Below, in pieces: positions 8,334 through 17,457 of a stretch of 26,217 nt of DNA. The notes below the pieces were generated by a model. The model was not told the origin of the DNA, made no database searches, and was given only the letters and a program-made list of their open reading frames with translations. Every line of letters starts with the position of its first letter. Position 1 is the first letter of the stretch. The stretch comes from Nocardioidaceae bacterium UBA4001. GTDB taxonomy: Bacteria; Actinomycetota; Actinomycetes; Propionibacteriales; Nocardioidaceae. Location of the stretch: positions 104,726 through 130,942 of the forward strand of contig DGBP01000020.1 in the NCBI GenBank assembly GCA_002384855.1, written 5' to 3'. Position numbers and translations under genes: made by a program.

Positions 8334-10127
8334 TCAGACCCCGAGCCGCGCGAGCTCGTCGTCGACGACCGCGGTGTCGAGCTTCGTGAACACCGGGGCC
8401 GGCTTCTCGACCCGGGTCCCCGCCTTGACCGGGCGGCGCTCCCATCGCGGCGTGCCGGAGTACTCCCCCGTGATCACCGGGTACGACGGTCCGCCGTCGA
8501 GGTCCTCCACCTCGTCGATCCGGGGCATCGGGGCGACGTCGCCGGCACCGCCGAGGACACGGTCGACGGCGTTGGCGCTGTGGGGGAGGAACGGCGCGAG
8601 GATCAGGTTGCAGTCCGTCACCGCCTGGGCCGTCACGTGCAGGATCGTCGCGAGGCGCTCACGCTCCTCCTCGGCCTTGAGCTTCCAGGGCGCCATGTCG
8701 GAGACGTACTTGTTGACCTCGCCGACGACACGCATGGCCTCGCCGATGCCCTGCTTGAAGCGGTGGCGGCCGACCAGGTCACCGACCGTCCCGAAGGCCG
8801 CCTCCACGGTGTCGAGGAGCGCGGTGTCATCAGCGGTCAGCTCGCCGGCCTCGGGGACCTCCCCGAAGCTCTTCGCGATCATGTTCGCGGTGCGGTTGAC
8901 CAGGTTGCCCCAGCCCGCGACGAGCTCGTCGTTGGTGCGTCGTACGAACTCCGCCCACGTGAAGTCGCTGTCCTGGTTCTCCGGACCGGCCGCGCAGATG
9001 AAGTAGCGCAGCGCGTCGGGCTGGTAGCGCTCGAGCACGTCGCGGACGTAGATCACGACCTTCTTCGACGAGGAGAACTTCCGGCCCTCCATGGTCAGGA
9101 ACTCGCTGGAGACCACCTCGGTGGGGAGGTTGAGGACGCCGTACTCCCCCGGCTCGCCACCCCTGCTGCCCAGGCCGTCGTACGCCAGCAGCTCGGCGGG
9201 CCAGATCTGGCTGTGGAAGGTGATGTTGTCCTTGCCCATGAAGTAGTAGGAGAGGGCCTCGGGGTCGTTCCACCAGTCGCGCCAGCGGTCGGGCTCGCCG
9301 AGGCGGCGGGCCCACTCGATCGAGGCGGACAGGTAGCCGATGACCGCGTCGAACCACACGTAGAGCCGCTTGCTCGACTGCTCGCGCCAGCCCTCGAGCG
9401 GGACCGGGATGCCCCAGTCGATGTCGCGGGTCATCGCGCGCGGGCGGATGTCGTCGAGGATGTTCTTGCTGAACCGGATGACGTTCGGCCGCCAGGTGCC
9501 CGACGCCTCCCGCTCGTCGAGCCACGCGGACAGCGCGTCGGCGAGCGCCGGCAGGTCGAGGAAGAAGTGCTGGGTCTCGACGAACTGCGGCACCTCGCCG
9601 TTGATCTTGCTGACCGGGTTGATCAGGTCGGTGGGGTCGAGCTGGTTCCCGCAGGTGTCGCACTGGTCGCCGCGGGCGCCGTCGGCCCCGCAGATCGGGC
9701 AGGTGCCCTCGATGTAGCGGTCCGGGAGGGTGCGCCCGGTCGACGGTGAGATCGCACCCTTGGTGGTCTGCTCGATCATGTACCCGTTGCGGTGCACGGT
9801 CGCGAACATCTCCTGGGCGACCGTGTAGTGGTTCACCGTCGTGGTGCGGGTGAACAGGTCGTAGGAGAGGCCGAGGCCCACGAGGTCCTCGACGATGAGG
9901 CGGTTGTTGCGGTCGGCGAGCTCGCGGGGGGTCATCCCCTGCTCGTCGGCGGCGACGAGGATCGGGGTGCCGTGCTCGTCGGTGCCCGACACCATGAGCA
10001 CGTCGTGTCCCGCCATCCGCATGTAGCGGCTGAAGACGTCGGAGGGCACGCCGAAACCGGCCACGTGGCCGATGTGGCGCGGGCCGTTGGCGTACGGCCA
10101 GGCGACTGCGGACAGAACTTTGCTCAT
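8334..10127 (-). CDS. metG: Methionyl-tRNA synthetase
   Basis: This class I synthetase charges tRNA-Met. The 597 residues contain HIGH at 18-21, a zinc knuckle with Cys143, Cys146, Cys156 and Cys159, and the KMSKS-loop variant KFSSS at 350-354. The helical anticodon-binding domain follows (about 400-560). It has the MetG1 zinc-containing connective peptide and no C-terminal tRNA-binding dimer domain. The frame is open upstream to 10442, but MSKVLSAVAWPYANGPRHIGH is the normal start. TAGGAT ends 7 bases before the ATG, so a leaderless or very short leader is possible. Confidence 0.97.
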   Translation of the reverse strand: MSKVLSAVAWPYANGPRHIGHVAGFGVPSDVFSRYMRMAGHDVLMVSGTDEHGTPILVAADEQGMTPRELADRNNRLIVEDLVGLGLSYDLFTRTTTVNHYTVAQEMFATVHRNGYMIEQTTKGAISPSTGRTLPDRYIEGTCPICGADGARGDQCDTCGNQLDPTDLINPVSKINGEVPQFVETQHFFLDLPALADALSAWLDEREASGTWRPNVIRFSKNILDDIRPRAMTRDIDWGIPVPLEGWREQSSKRLYVWFDAVIGYLSASIEWARRLGEPDRWRDWWNDPEALSYYFMGKDNITFHSQIWPAELLAYDGLGSRGGEPGEYGVLNLPTEVVSSEFLTMEGRKFSSSKKVVIYVRDVLERYQPDALRYFICAAGPENQDSDFTWAEFVRRTNDELVAGWGNLVNRTANMIAKSFGEVPEAGELTADDTALLDTVEAAFGTVGDLVGRHRFKQGIGEAMRVVGEVNKYVSDMAPWKLKAEEERERLATILHVTAQAVTDCNLILAPFLPHSANAVDRVLGGAGDVAPMPRIDEVEDLDGGPSYPVITGEYSGTPRWERRPVKAGTRVEKPAPVFTKLDTAVVDDELARLGV

Positions 10128-10357
10128 GGGCCCGATCCTATTGATCCCTCGCAACGTCGCGCCGCGCGCCTCCGCCGACCCGGCGCGTGTGCAGACCAGA
10201 ACCCGCCGACCCGACGTTCGCCGGGTCGCCACCGGGCTGGCCGAGACCGAGGTCCGGCGCCTGCACAAGGGGATCGACCCGTGAGTGGCAGCTGGTCGAG
10301 AACGCAGGCAGTCGTGGGGACCTCGAGCAACCCGTTCTGCGCTGCACAAGAGCCGGG
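10128..10357. other. Intergenic gap without recognisable gene
   Basis: These 230 bp lie between the DsbA-like stop and the metG start. An open frame on the plus strand (10072-10284, ending VRRLHKGIDP) has no SD and mostly Arg/Pro-rich content, so I do not call it a gene. Two near-copies of CTGCACAAG occur (about 10261 and 10341). I see no clear terminator hairpin for the DsbA-like gene and no known RNA. Confidence 0.4.
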
Positions 10358-10996
10358 TCAGCCGAAGTCGGGGCCCTTCAGGCGGGACCGCTTGAGCTCG
10401 TAGAACCCGGGGGTCGCGGCGACCAGCACGACGCCGTCCCACAGCCTCCCGGCGGCCTCCCCCTTGGGTGTCGGCGTCACGACCGGGCCGAAGAAGGCCA
10501 CGCCCTCCACGCTGATGACCGGGGTGCCGACCTCGTCACCGACTTGGTCCATCCCGGCGTGGTGGGACTTGATGACCGCCTCGTCGTACGCCGTGTCGTC
10601 CATCGCGTCGGCAAGGGCCACGGGCAGCCCCACCTCGGCGAGCGAATCCTCGACCAGGGAGCGGTCGATCGGCCGGCCCTCGAGGTGGATGCGGTTGCCC
10701 ATCGCGGTGTACAGCGGAAGCACGACGTCCTGACCCTCGGCCTCCTCGGCGGCGATGATCACACGCACCGGGCCCCAGGCGGGCCTCAGCAGCTCGCGGT
10801 ACTCGTCGGGGATGTCCTTGTCCTGGTTGAGGTAGGCCAGGCTCATCACGCGGAAGGTGGGGTTGATCCGTCGTACCCTCTGCACCTCGAGCACCCAGCG
10901 CGAGGTCAGCCAGGCCCAGGGGCACAGCGGGTCGAACCAGAAGTCGACGGGAGTGCGGTCGATCGTCGCTGGGGTCTCGGTGTTCTCCGCAGGCAC
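10358..10996 (-). CDS. DsbA-family thiol protein, mycothiol-dependent type, with CPWA active site
   Basis: This is a 212-residue thioredoxin-fold protein of the DsbA/FrnE type, resembling M. tuberculosis Rv2466c, a mycothiol-dependent reductase. Shared segments are DFWFDPLCPW, SRWVLEV, YTAMGNRIH, SHHAGMD and VGTP (cis-Pro), then GVAFFGPV. The active site reads Cys25-Pro-Trp-Ala28, so the second cysteine of the usual CxxC is missing. A monothiol mechanism with mycothiol is then likely. No signal peptide is visible, so it is cytosolic. The GTG start at 10996 has AGGAG 5 bases upstream. An upstream TTG in frame is less likely. It is divergent from pepN, as in Mycobacterium. Confidence 0.9.
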   Translation of the reverse strand: MPAENTETPATIDRTPVDFWFDPLCPWAWLTSRWVLEVQRVRRINPTFRVMSLAYLNQDKDIPDEYRELLRPAWGPVRVIIAAEEAEGQDVVLPLYTAMGNRIHLEGRPIDRSLVEDSLAEVGLPVALADAMDDTAYDEAVIKSHHAGMDQVGDEVGTPVISVEGVAFFGPVVTPTPKGEAAGRLWDGVVLVAATPGFYELKRSRLKGPDFG

Positions 10997-11012
10997 GGGC
11001 TCTCCTCGCAAG

Positions 11013-11026
11013 ATGGTTGAACGTTC
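11013..11026. promoter_or_regulatory. Half-conserved MarR-like palindrome between dsbA-like gene and pepN
   Basis: GGTTGAACGTTCCT at 11013-11026 contains TTGAACGTTC, close to the perfect palindrome GTTGAATGTTCAAC found before the marR gene at 21534. Only one half-site is intact here. It lies in the 93-bp divergent promoter region, 17 bases before the DsbA-like GTG. A role as a second operator is a guess. Confidence 0.25.
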
Positions 11027-11089
11027 CTCTACTTGAGCAACGCCCTATTCGATTGCCTTGTTCCCCGGAGCGGGTGACAAGATGCGGGC

Positions 11090-13657
<2,568 letters not shown>

Positions 13658-13691
13658 TCCGCGGGCCCGGCGCTCGGGGCCCGTCGAGGCC

Positions 13692-13923
13692 GGATCTCGA
13701 CAAGCTCGATCAGCGGGAGAGGCTCGATCAGCGGATCTCGACAAGCTCGATCAGCGGGAGAGGCTCGACCAGCGGGAGAGGCTCGATCAACGGAGACGGC
13801 TCGATCAACGGAGACGGCTCGATCAGCGGAGACGGCTCGATCAGCGGATCTCGACAAGCTCGATCAGCGGGAGAGGCTCGACCAACGGAGACGGCTCGAT
13901 CAGCGGGAGAGGCTCGATCAGCG
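13692..13923. repeat. Tandem array of an 18-bp repeat with 23-bp variants
   Basis: About twelve head-to-tail units fill most of the pepN-DUF5130 gap. The basic unit is CTCGATCAGCGGGAGAGG or CTCGATCAACGGAGACGG. Units start at 13705, 13723, 13746, 13764, 13782, 13800, 13818, 13836, 13859, 13877 and 13895, with a partial one at 13913. The units at 13723 and 13836 are 23 bp and end in ATCTCGACAAG, as does the lead-in at 13692. The minus strand is open through the array (SADRAVSADR-like), but this follows from the 18-bp period and is not a gene. The rest of the gap (13658-13691 and 13924-13983) holds only the terminator. Confidence 0.9.
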
Positions 13924-13928
13924 CTGAT

Positions 13929-13968
13929 GACGAAGGGCCGCCACCCGTCCGGGTGGCGGCCCTTCGTC
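13929..13968. terminator. Bidirectional terminator between pepN and the DUF5130 gene
   Basis: The 18 bases 13929-13946 pair perfectly with 13951-13968 around the loop GTCC. The stem runs GACGAAGGGCCGCCACCC / GGGTGGCGGCCCTTCGTC. It lies between convergent genes, 15 bases from the DUF5130 stop. Confidence 0.85.
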
Positions 13969-13983
13969 GTTGCTGGAGGCTGC

Positions 13984-14370
13984 TCAGCTCTCGGCGTGCA
14001 GCATCCTCGGCTTGCGCGCGTGCTCGGCGAGCATCATGACCCCGTTCTTGATGCCGCCGACGAGGTCACCGGCCGCGAACGCAGACTGCATCGCCAGGGC
14101 GGCGAGGTGGACCTCGTGGTCGTCGAGGTCACGACGGACCTCCGCGCCCGTCACGATCTCGAGGATCCGCGCCGACGGGTCGACGACGACGAGCACCGAC
14201 CGCTCGGGCGCCGTCAAGGTCGCGTGGAGACGCTCCGCGAACGGCCTGGCCTCCTCCTCCGCCGCACCGACGAAGACCGAGAACTCGTAACGCGACACGG
14301 TCTCCGCGTCACGGATGGCCCTGTCGACCTCGTAGCGGTCATGCGGACCGAACGCGTCACCAGCGGGCAC
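13984..14370 (-). CDS. DUF5130 / TPM-domain-like protein
   Basis: This is a 128-residue protein of unknown function. Segments such as VDRAIRDAETVSRYEFSVFVG, RSVLVVVDPSARILEIVTG and LDDHEVHLAALAMQSAFAAGDLVGGIKNGVMMLAEHA fit the DUF5130 family, thought to be related to TPM domains. M. tuberculosis Rv2468c, next to pepN, seems to be the counterpart. I chose GTG at 14370 because GAGGTG lies 6 bases upstream. GTG at 14397 would overlap the preceding gene more and lacks a spaced SD. With the chosen start it overlaps the preceding membrane-protein gene by 14 bp, so the two are translationally coupled. No membrane segment is visible. Confidence 0.8.
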   Translation of the reverse strand: MPAGDAFGPHDRYEVDRAIRDAETVSRYEFSVFVGAAEEEARPFAERLHATLTAPERSVLVVVDPSARILEIVTGAEVRRDLDDHEVHLAALAMQSAFAAGDLVGGIKNGVMMLAEHARKPRMLHAES

Positions 14371-14731
14371 TTGCCCCACCTCGATCGGTCTGGGCACCCT
14401 CGGCGTGGAGGTCGACCTTGTCCGCCGCCTCGAGGCCGTCCTTGGGACCGCCGAACCACTCGCTCTCGCTCCGCCAGGCCCGGCCGGGGGTGTACTTCTG
14501 GCCACGGGCCATCGACGGCACGTAGACCAGGAGCGTGATCACCAGGGCCAGGCCCAGCGGGATCAGGACGAGCAGCAGCAGGAAGTCCAGACCACCCACC
14601 TGCTCCGGGTCCGTCCATGTCTCGGGGGGCGCGGCGAGGGCGGGCGCGGACAGGAGCGGCAGCACGACAGCCGGGGTCAGGACGAGGGCGCGGAGCGCGC
14701 GCCGCGAGGGACGCGCGTTGAGGTCAGGCAT
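14357..14731 (-). CDS. Small secreted or membrane protein of unknown function
   Basis: This 124-residue protein starts with a basic stretch and a hydrophobic signal-like segment ending LLSAPALAAPP (about 14-35), with a possible cleavage site after ALA. A strong membrane helix follows (FLLLLVLIPLGLALVITLLVYV, about 50-71). A hydrophilic tail comes next (MARGQKYTPGRAWRSESEWFGGPKDGLEAADK), probably cytosolic. I do not recognise a named family. It is the first gene of a pair with the DUF5130 gene, so the two may act together at the membrane. GTG at 14734 is an alternative start. It is divergent from mscS with 65 bp between starts. Confidence 0.75.
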   Translation of the reverse strand: MPDLNARPSRRALRALVLTPAVVLPLLSAPALAAPPETWTDPEQVGGLDFLLLLVLIPLGLALVITLLVYVPSMARGQKYTPGRAWRSESEWFGGPKDGLEAADKVDLHAEGAQTDRGGASARW

Positions 14732-14760
14732 CACGCCGACAAGCCTACCGAACCTCGTTT

Positions 14761-14788
14761 TTGCACTCTCATGACCATCTCGTAGCCT
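14761..14788 (+). promoter_or_regulatory. Putative mscS promoter
   Basis: TTGCAC (14761-14766) and TAGCCT (14783-14788) are spaced by 16 bp and fit -35 and -10 boxes of the main sigma factor. The ATG at 14797 begins 9 bases after the -10 box and no SD precedes it, so the mRNA is probably leaderless. Confidence 0.45.
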
Positions 14789-14796
14789 GGCGCGAC

Positions 14797-15891
14797 ATGA
14801 ACCTGTTCCAGAACGCCGAGGTGTGCGCGAACACCGACAGCGACGCCTGCGACCTGGTCTACAAGATCACCAACAACGAGACCCTCGCCCGCAACGCCGA
14901 CTGGGCGATCTCCAAGCCGTTGGCCGTGATCGGGATCCTGCTGATGGCGGTGGTCACGCGCTGGCTGGTGCACAAGCTCATCGACAGGCTCACCAGCCGG
15001 GCGGCCGACGGGATGCTGCCGAGCTCGTTCGGTCTCGGCAAGCTGGGGCGCAGCGCAGAGCGGCGCGCCGACAGCACTCACCTCGCGGCCGCCCGCCACG
15101 AGCAGCGCGCCAAGGCCATGGGGTCGCTGCTCAAGAGCGTGGCCACCGGCGTGATCTTCGCCATCGCCGGGGTGATGGCGCTGGCAGAGATCGGCGTGAA
15201 CATCGCGCCGCTGCTCGCAAGCGCCGGAATCCTCGGTCTGGCCATCGGCTTCGGGGCCCAGACCCTCGTGAAGGACTTCCTGTCCGGCATCTTCATGATC
15301 TTCGAGGACCAGTACGGCGTCGGCGACGTGATCGACGCGGGCGAGGCGGTGGGCACCGTCGAGGCCGTCAGCCTGAGGGTCACGCGCATCCGCGACATCA
15401 ACGGGACGGTCTGGTACGTCCGCAACGGCGAGATCCTGCGTATCGGGAACATGAGCCAGAACTGGGCGCAGACGGTGCTCGACATCCAGGTCGCCTACAG
15501 CGAGGACCTGCAGCGGGTGCGCCAGATCCTCGCCGACGTCGCCCACGACATGTGGGGTGACGAGGACTACACCGGGAAGATCATCGAGGAGCCCGAGGTG
15601 TGGGGCATCCAGTCGCTCGACCCCGACGGGGTGACCATCCGCGTCGTCCTCAAGACCGCCCCGCTCGAGCAGTGGACGGTGGCCCGCGAGATGCGGGAGC
15701 GGATCAAGGCCCGCTTCGACTACGAGGGCATCGAGATCCCGTTCCCGCAGCGCGTCGTGTGGCACCGTGACGCCAGGCAGGGCCGGACCGACGAGCAGGG
15801 CGTCGAGGAGCCGGGCGCCGGGGAGCCGGGCGTCGAGGAGCCGGGCGCCGGGGAGAAGGACACCGGCAGGCAGGGCTCCGCGGCGGGCTGA
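14797..15891 (+). CDS. Small-conductance mechanosensitive channel (MscS family)
   Basis: This inner-membrane channel would open under membrane tension and release solutes on osmotic downshock. The 364 residues hold membrane segments at about 38-58 (PLAVIGILLMAVVTRWLV) and 112-132. The pore-lining helix region IAPLLASAGILGLAIGFGAQTLVKDFLSGIF is at 136-166, and the MscS beta domain begins GVGDVID. A cytoplasmic alpha/beta domain follows to about 325. The C-terminal tail has two copies of the 10-residue repeat GVEEPGAGEP, coded by a 30-bp DNA duplication. The frame is open from a TTG at 14761, but the promoter lies there and ATG 14797 is preferred. Confidence 0.92.
   Translation: MNLFQNAEVCANTDSDACDLVYKITNNETLARNADWAISKPLAVIGILLMAVVTRWLVHKLIDRLTSRAADGMLPSSFGLGKLGRSAERRADSTHLAAARHEQRAKAMGSLLKSVATGVIFAIAGVMALAEIGVNIAPLLASAGILGLAIGFGAQTLVKDFLSGIFMIFEDQYGVGDVIDAGEAVGTVEAVSLRVTRIRDINGTVWYVRNGEILRIGNMSQNWAQTVLDIQVAYSEDLQRVRQILADVAHDMWGDEDYTGKIIEEPEVWGIQSLDPDGVTIRVVLKTAPLEQWTVAREMRERIKARFDYEGIEIPFPQRVVWHRDARQGRTDEQGVEEPGAGEPGVEEPGAGEKDTGRQGSAAG
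15799..15856 (+). repeat. 30-bp tandem duplication in the mscS tail
   Basis: Positions 15799-15828 are repeated almost fully at 15829-15856. The repeat encodes GVEEPGAGEP twice in a flexible acidic tail. The period is a multiple of three, so copy-number change keeps the frame. Confidence 0.85.
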
Positions 15892-15912
15892 GCACTCCCC
15901 GTCCCCGGGACA

Positions 15913-15951
15913 GCGACGCGGCCGGCCCCGTCATGAGGCCGGCCACGTCGC
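15913..15951. terminator. Convergent hairpin between mscS and osmC
   Basis: GCGACGCGGCCGGCC (15913-15927) pairs with GGCCGGCCACGTCGC (15937-15951), with one mismatch. Further outside, CCCCGG and CCGGGG can extend it. It lies between the convergent stop codons of mscS and the osmC gene. Confidence 0.65.
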
Positions 15952-15965
15952 GTCCGGGGCCGTGC

Positions 15966-16391
15966 TCAGGCCAGGGAGGCGTCGAGCGTGATGGTCGTGC
16001 CCTTCAGCGCCTGGGAGACCGGGCAGTTCTCCTTCGCTCCCTCGGCGGCCGTCTGGAACGCTTCCGCGTCCATGCCCTCGACGGTGCCCACCACGGTGAG
16101 GTGGATGCCCGTGATGCCCTCACCGGGCTGGAACGTGACGTCCGCCTTGGTGTCGAGCGCGGTGGGCGGTGTGCCCTGCTTGGCGAGCGCCCCGGACAGC
16201 GCCATGGAGAAGCACGAGGAGTGGGCGGCCGCGATCAGCTCCTCAGGGCTGGTCTTCCCACCGGGCTCCTCGGCGCGGGCGGGCCAGGAGACGTCGTAGC
16301 TCCCGATGCCCGACGAGTCCAGGGACACGGTGCCGGCCCCCTCCATCAGCGAGCCTTCCCAGCGGGTGGTGGCGGTGCGCGTGGTGGCCAT
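15966..16391 (-). CDS. OsmC/Ohr family peroxiredoxin
   Basis: This is a 141-residue thiol peroxidase that reduces organic hydroperoxides. The two redox cysteines are Cys60 in AAHSSCFSMALS and Cys123 in ENCPVSQALK, the usual OsmC/Ohr pair. The N-terminus (MATTRTATTRWEGSLMEGAGTVSLDSSG) and SYDVSWPARAEEPGGKTSPEELIAAA fit the OsmC subgroup. The ATG at 16391 has GAAGGAG 6 bases upstream. The frame stays open further upstream, but that part covers the promoter. It is divergent from glbO, which fits a shared response to oxidative or nitrosative stress. Confidence 0.93.
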   Translation of the reverse strand: MATTRTATTRWEGSLMEGAGTVSLDSSGIGSYDVSWPARAEEPGGKTSPEELIAAAHSSCFSMALSGALAKQGTPPTALDTKADVTFQPGEGITGIHLTVVGTVEGMDAEAFQTAAEGAKENCPVSQALKGTTITLDASLA

Positions 16392-16409
16392 GCAAGCTCC
16401 TTCGGTCGA

Positions 16410-16436
16410 CGTCGTACGACGAGCACGGGCGTGCTC
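16410..16436. promoter_or_regulatory. Two adjacent palindromes between osmC and glbO
   Basis: CGTCGTACGACG (16410-16421) is a perfect 12-bp palindrome. It overlaps GAGCACGGGCGTGCTC (16421-16436), a perfect 16-base palindrome with a 2-base centre. Both lie in the 83-bp region between the divergent starts and could be operators for either gene. Confidence 0.4.
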
Positions 16437-16474
16437 GATGACACGACTCTTGTGCCACCGGGGACAATAGGCAA

Positions 16475-16876
16475 GTGAGCACCCACGACCAGCCTGCTGC
16501 AACCTTCTACGACGAGATCGGCGGCATGCCGACCATCCGCAAGATCGTCGACCGGTTCTACAAGGGCATCGCCACGGACGAGCTGATCCGGCCGATGTAC
16601 CCCGAGGAGGACCTCGGTCCGGCCGCCGAGCGGCTCACGCTGTTCCTCGCGCAGTACTGGGGCGGCCCGACGACGTACTCCGACAACCGGGGCCACCCCC
16701 GGCTGCGTATGCGACACGCCCCGTTCGCGGTCTCCCCCGCCGCCAAGGACCGGTGGCTGCACCACTTCCGCGCGGGCCTGGACGCCGCGAACCTCACGCC
16801 CGAGCAGGACGCCACGTTCTGGGCCTACGCCGAGCACGCCGCGCAGTTCATGGTGAACACCTTCGAGGAGGGCTGA
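16475..16876 (+). CDS. glbO: Group II truncated haemoglobin GlbO
   Basis: This 133-residue haem protein has a 2-over-2 globin fold and binds O2 and NO. It resembles mycobacterial trHbO. Aligned with that protein from memory, the haem-pocket residues are all present with an offset of 6: Tyr29 (B10), Tyr42 (CD1), proximal His81 (F8, RMRHAPF) and Trp94 (G8). EQYWGG-like AQYWGGPTTYSDNRGHPRLRMRHAPF is the family signature. The start is GTG at 16475, and no strong SD is seen (AGG 4 bases upstream). It is likely linked to nitrosative or oxidative defence with the divergent OsmC. Confidence 0.95.
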   Translation: MSTHDQPAATFYDEIGGMPTIRKIVDRFYKGIATDELIRPMYPEEDLGPAAERLTLFLAQYWGGPTTYSDNRGHPRLRMRHAPFAVSPAAKDRWLHHFRAGLDAANLTPEQDATFWAYAEHAAQFMVNTFEEG

Positions 16877-16957
16877 CCCGGGGGCCCTTCGCCTCTTGCG
16901 GGGTCCTGTGCCCGGGCCGACCATGGCCTGTGAGGGGCGTCGACGACGGAGGTGGCG

Positions 16958-17428
16958 ATGGAACCCACGACCTCGAGCCAGACCAACCACACGTTCCTCG
17001 AGGAGCTGCGGCGCCGACGAGGCGAGCTGCGGGAGTCGCTCGACGCTCTCGAGCTCTCCCTGTCCGCCCCCGCGGCCGCCGACCGGGCCGGTTGGGTACG
17101 TCGGGTGCACGACGGCCTCGGTGGTCTCGCCCACGACTTCGAGCACCACATCGACCTCACCGAGGGCGCGGACGGGCTCTACCAGGAGCTGCTCGCCGCC
17201 TCTCCTCGGCTGTCCGAGGCGGTCTCCCGGCTGACCGCGGAGCACTCCGCGATCCGGAAGCAGATCGACGACCTGCTCGCCCGGGTCGACACTGCGGGCG
17301 ACCTCGAGCACGTCACCGTCGTGCGCGACCTCGGTACCGACCTGCTCGGCAGCCTGATCCGACACCGCCAGCGCGGCGCCGACCTGGTCTACGAGGCCTA
17401 CGAGTTCGACATCGGCGGCGACACGTAG
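16958..17428 (+). CDS. Hemerythrin-like domain protein
   Basis: This is a 156-residue, mostly helical, His- and Glu-rich protein. The pattern HDGLGGLAHDFEHHIDLTEG (51-70), LTAEHSAIRKQIDDL (92-106) and LIRHRQRGADLVYEAYEFDIGG (133-154) fits a four-helix HHE/hemerythrin-like bundle with possible di-iron ligands at His59/63/64, His96 and His136. The exact ligand set is not certain, so metal binding is inferred. The ATG at 16958 has GGAGG 5 bases upstream. It lies 81 bp after glbO on the same strand and may share its transcript, which would put two O2/NO-type binders side by side. Confidence 0.7.
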   Translation: MEPTTSSQTNHTFLEELRRRRGELRESLDALELSLSAPAAADRAGWVRRVHDGLGGLAHDFEHHIDLTEGADGLYQELLAASPRLSEAVSRLTAEHSAIRKQIDDLLARVDTAGDLEHVTVVRDLGTDLLGSLIRHRQRGADLVYEAYEFDIGGDT

Positions 17429-17457
17429 GCCCGGCCTGCCAGGATCCCGCCCTGCGG

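Noticed and set aside
10072..10284. 70-codon plus-strand frame between metG and the DsbA-like gene
   Set aside because: Starts inside metG antisense, no SD, no recognisable domain.
13692..13923. CRISPR array
   Set aside because: Units of 18-23 bp follow directly without unique spacers, and no cas genes are present.
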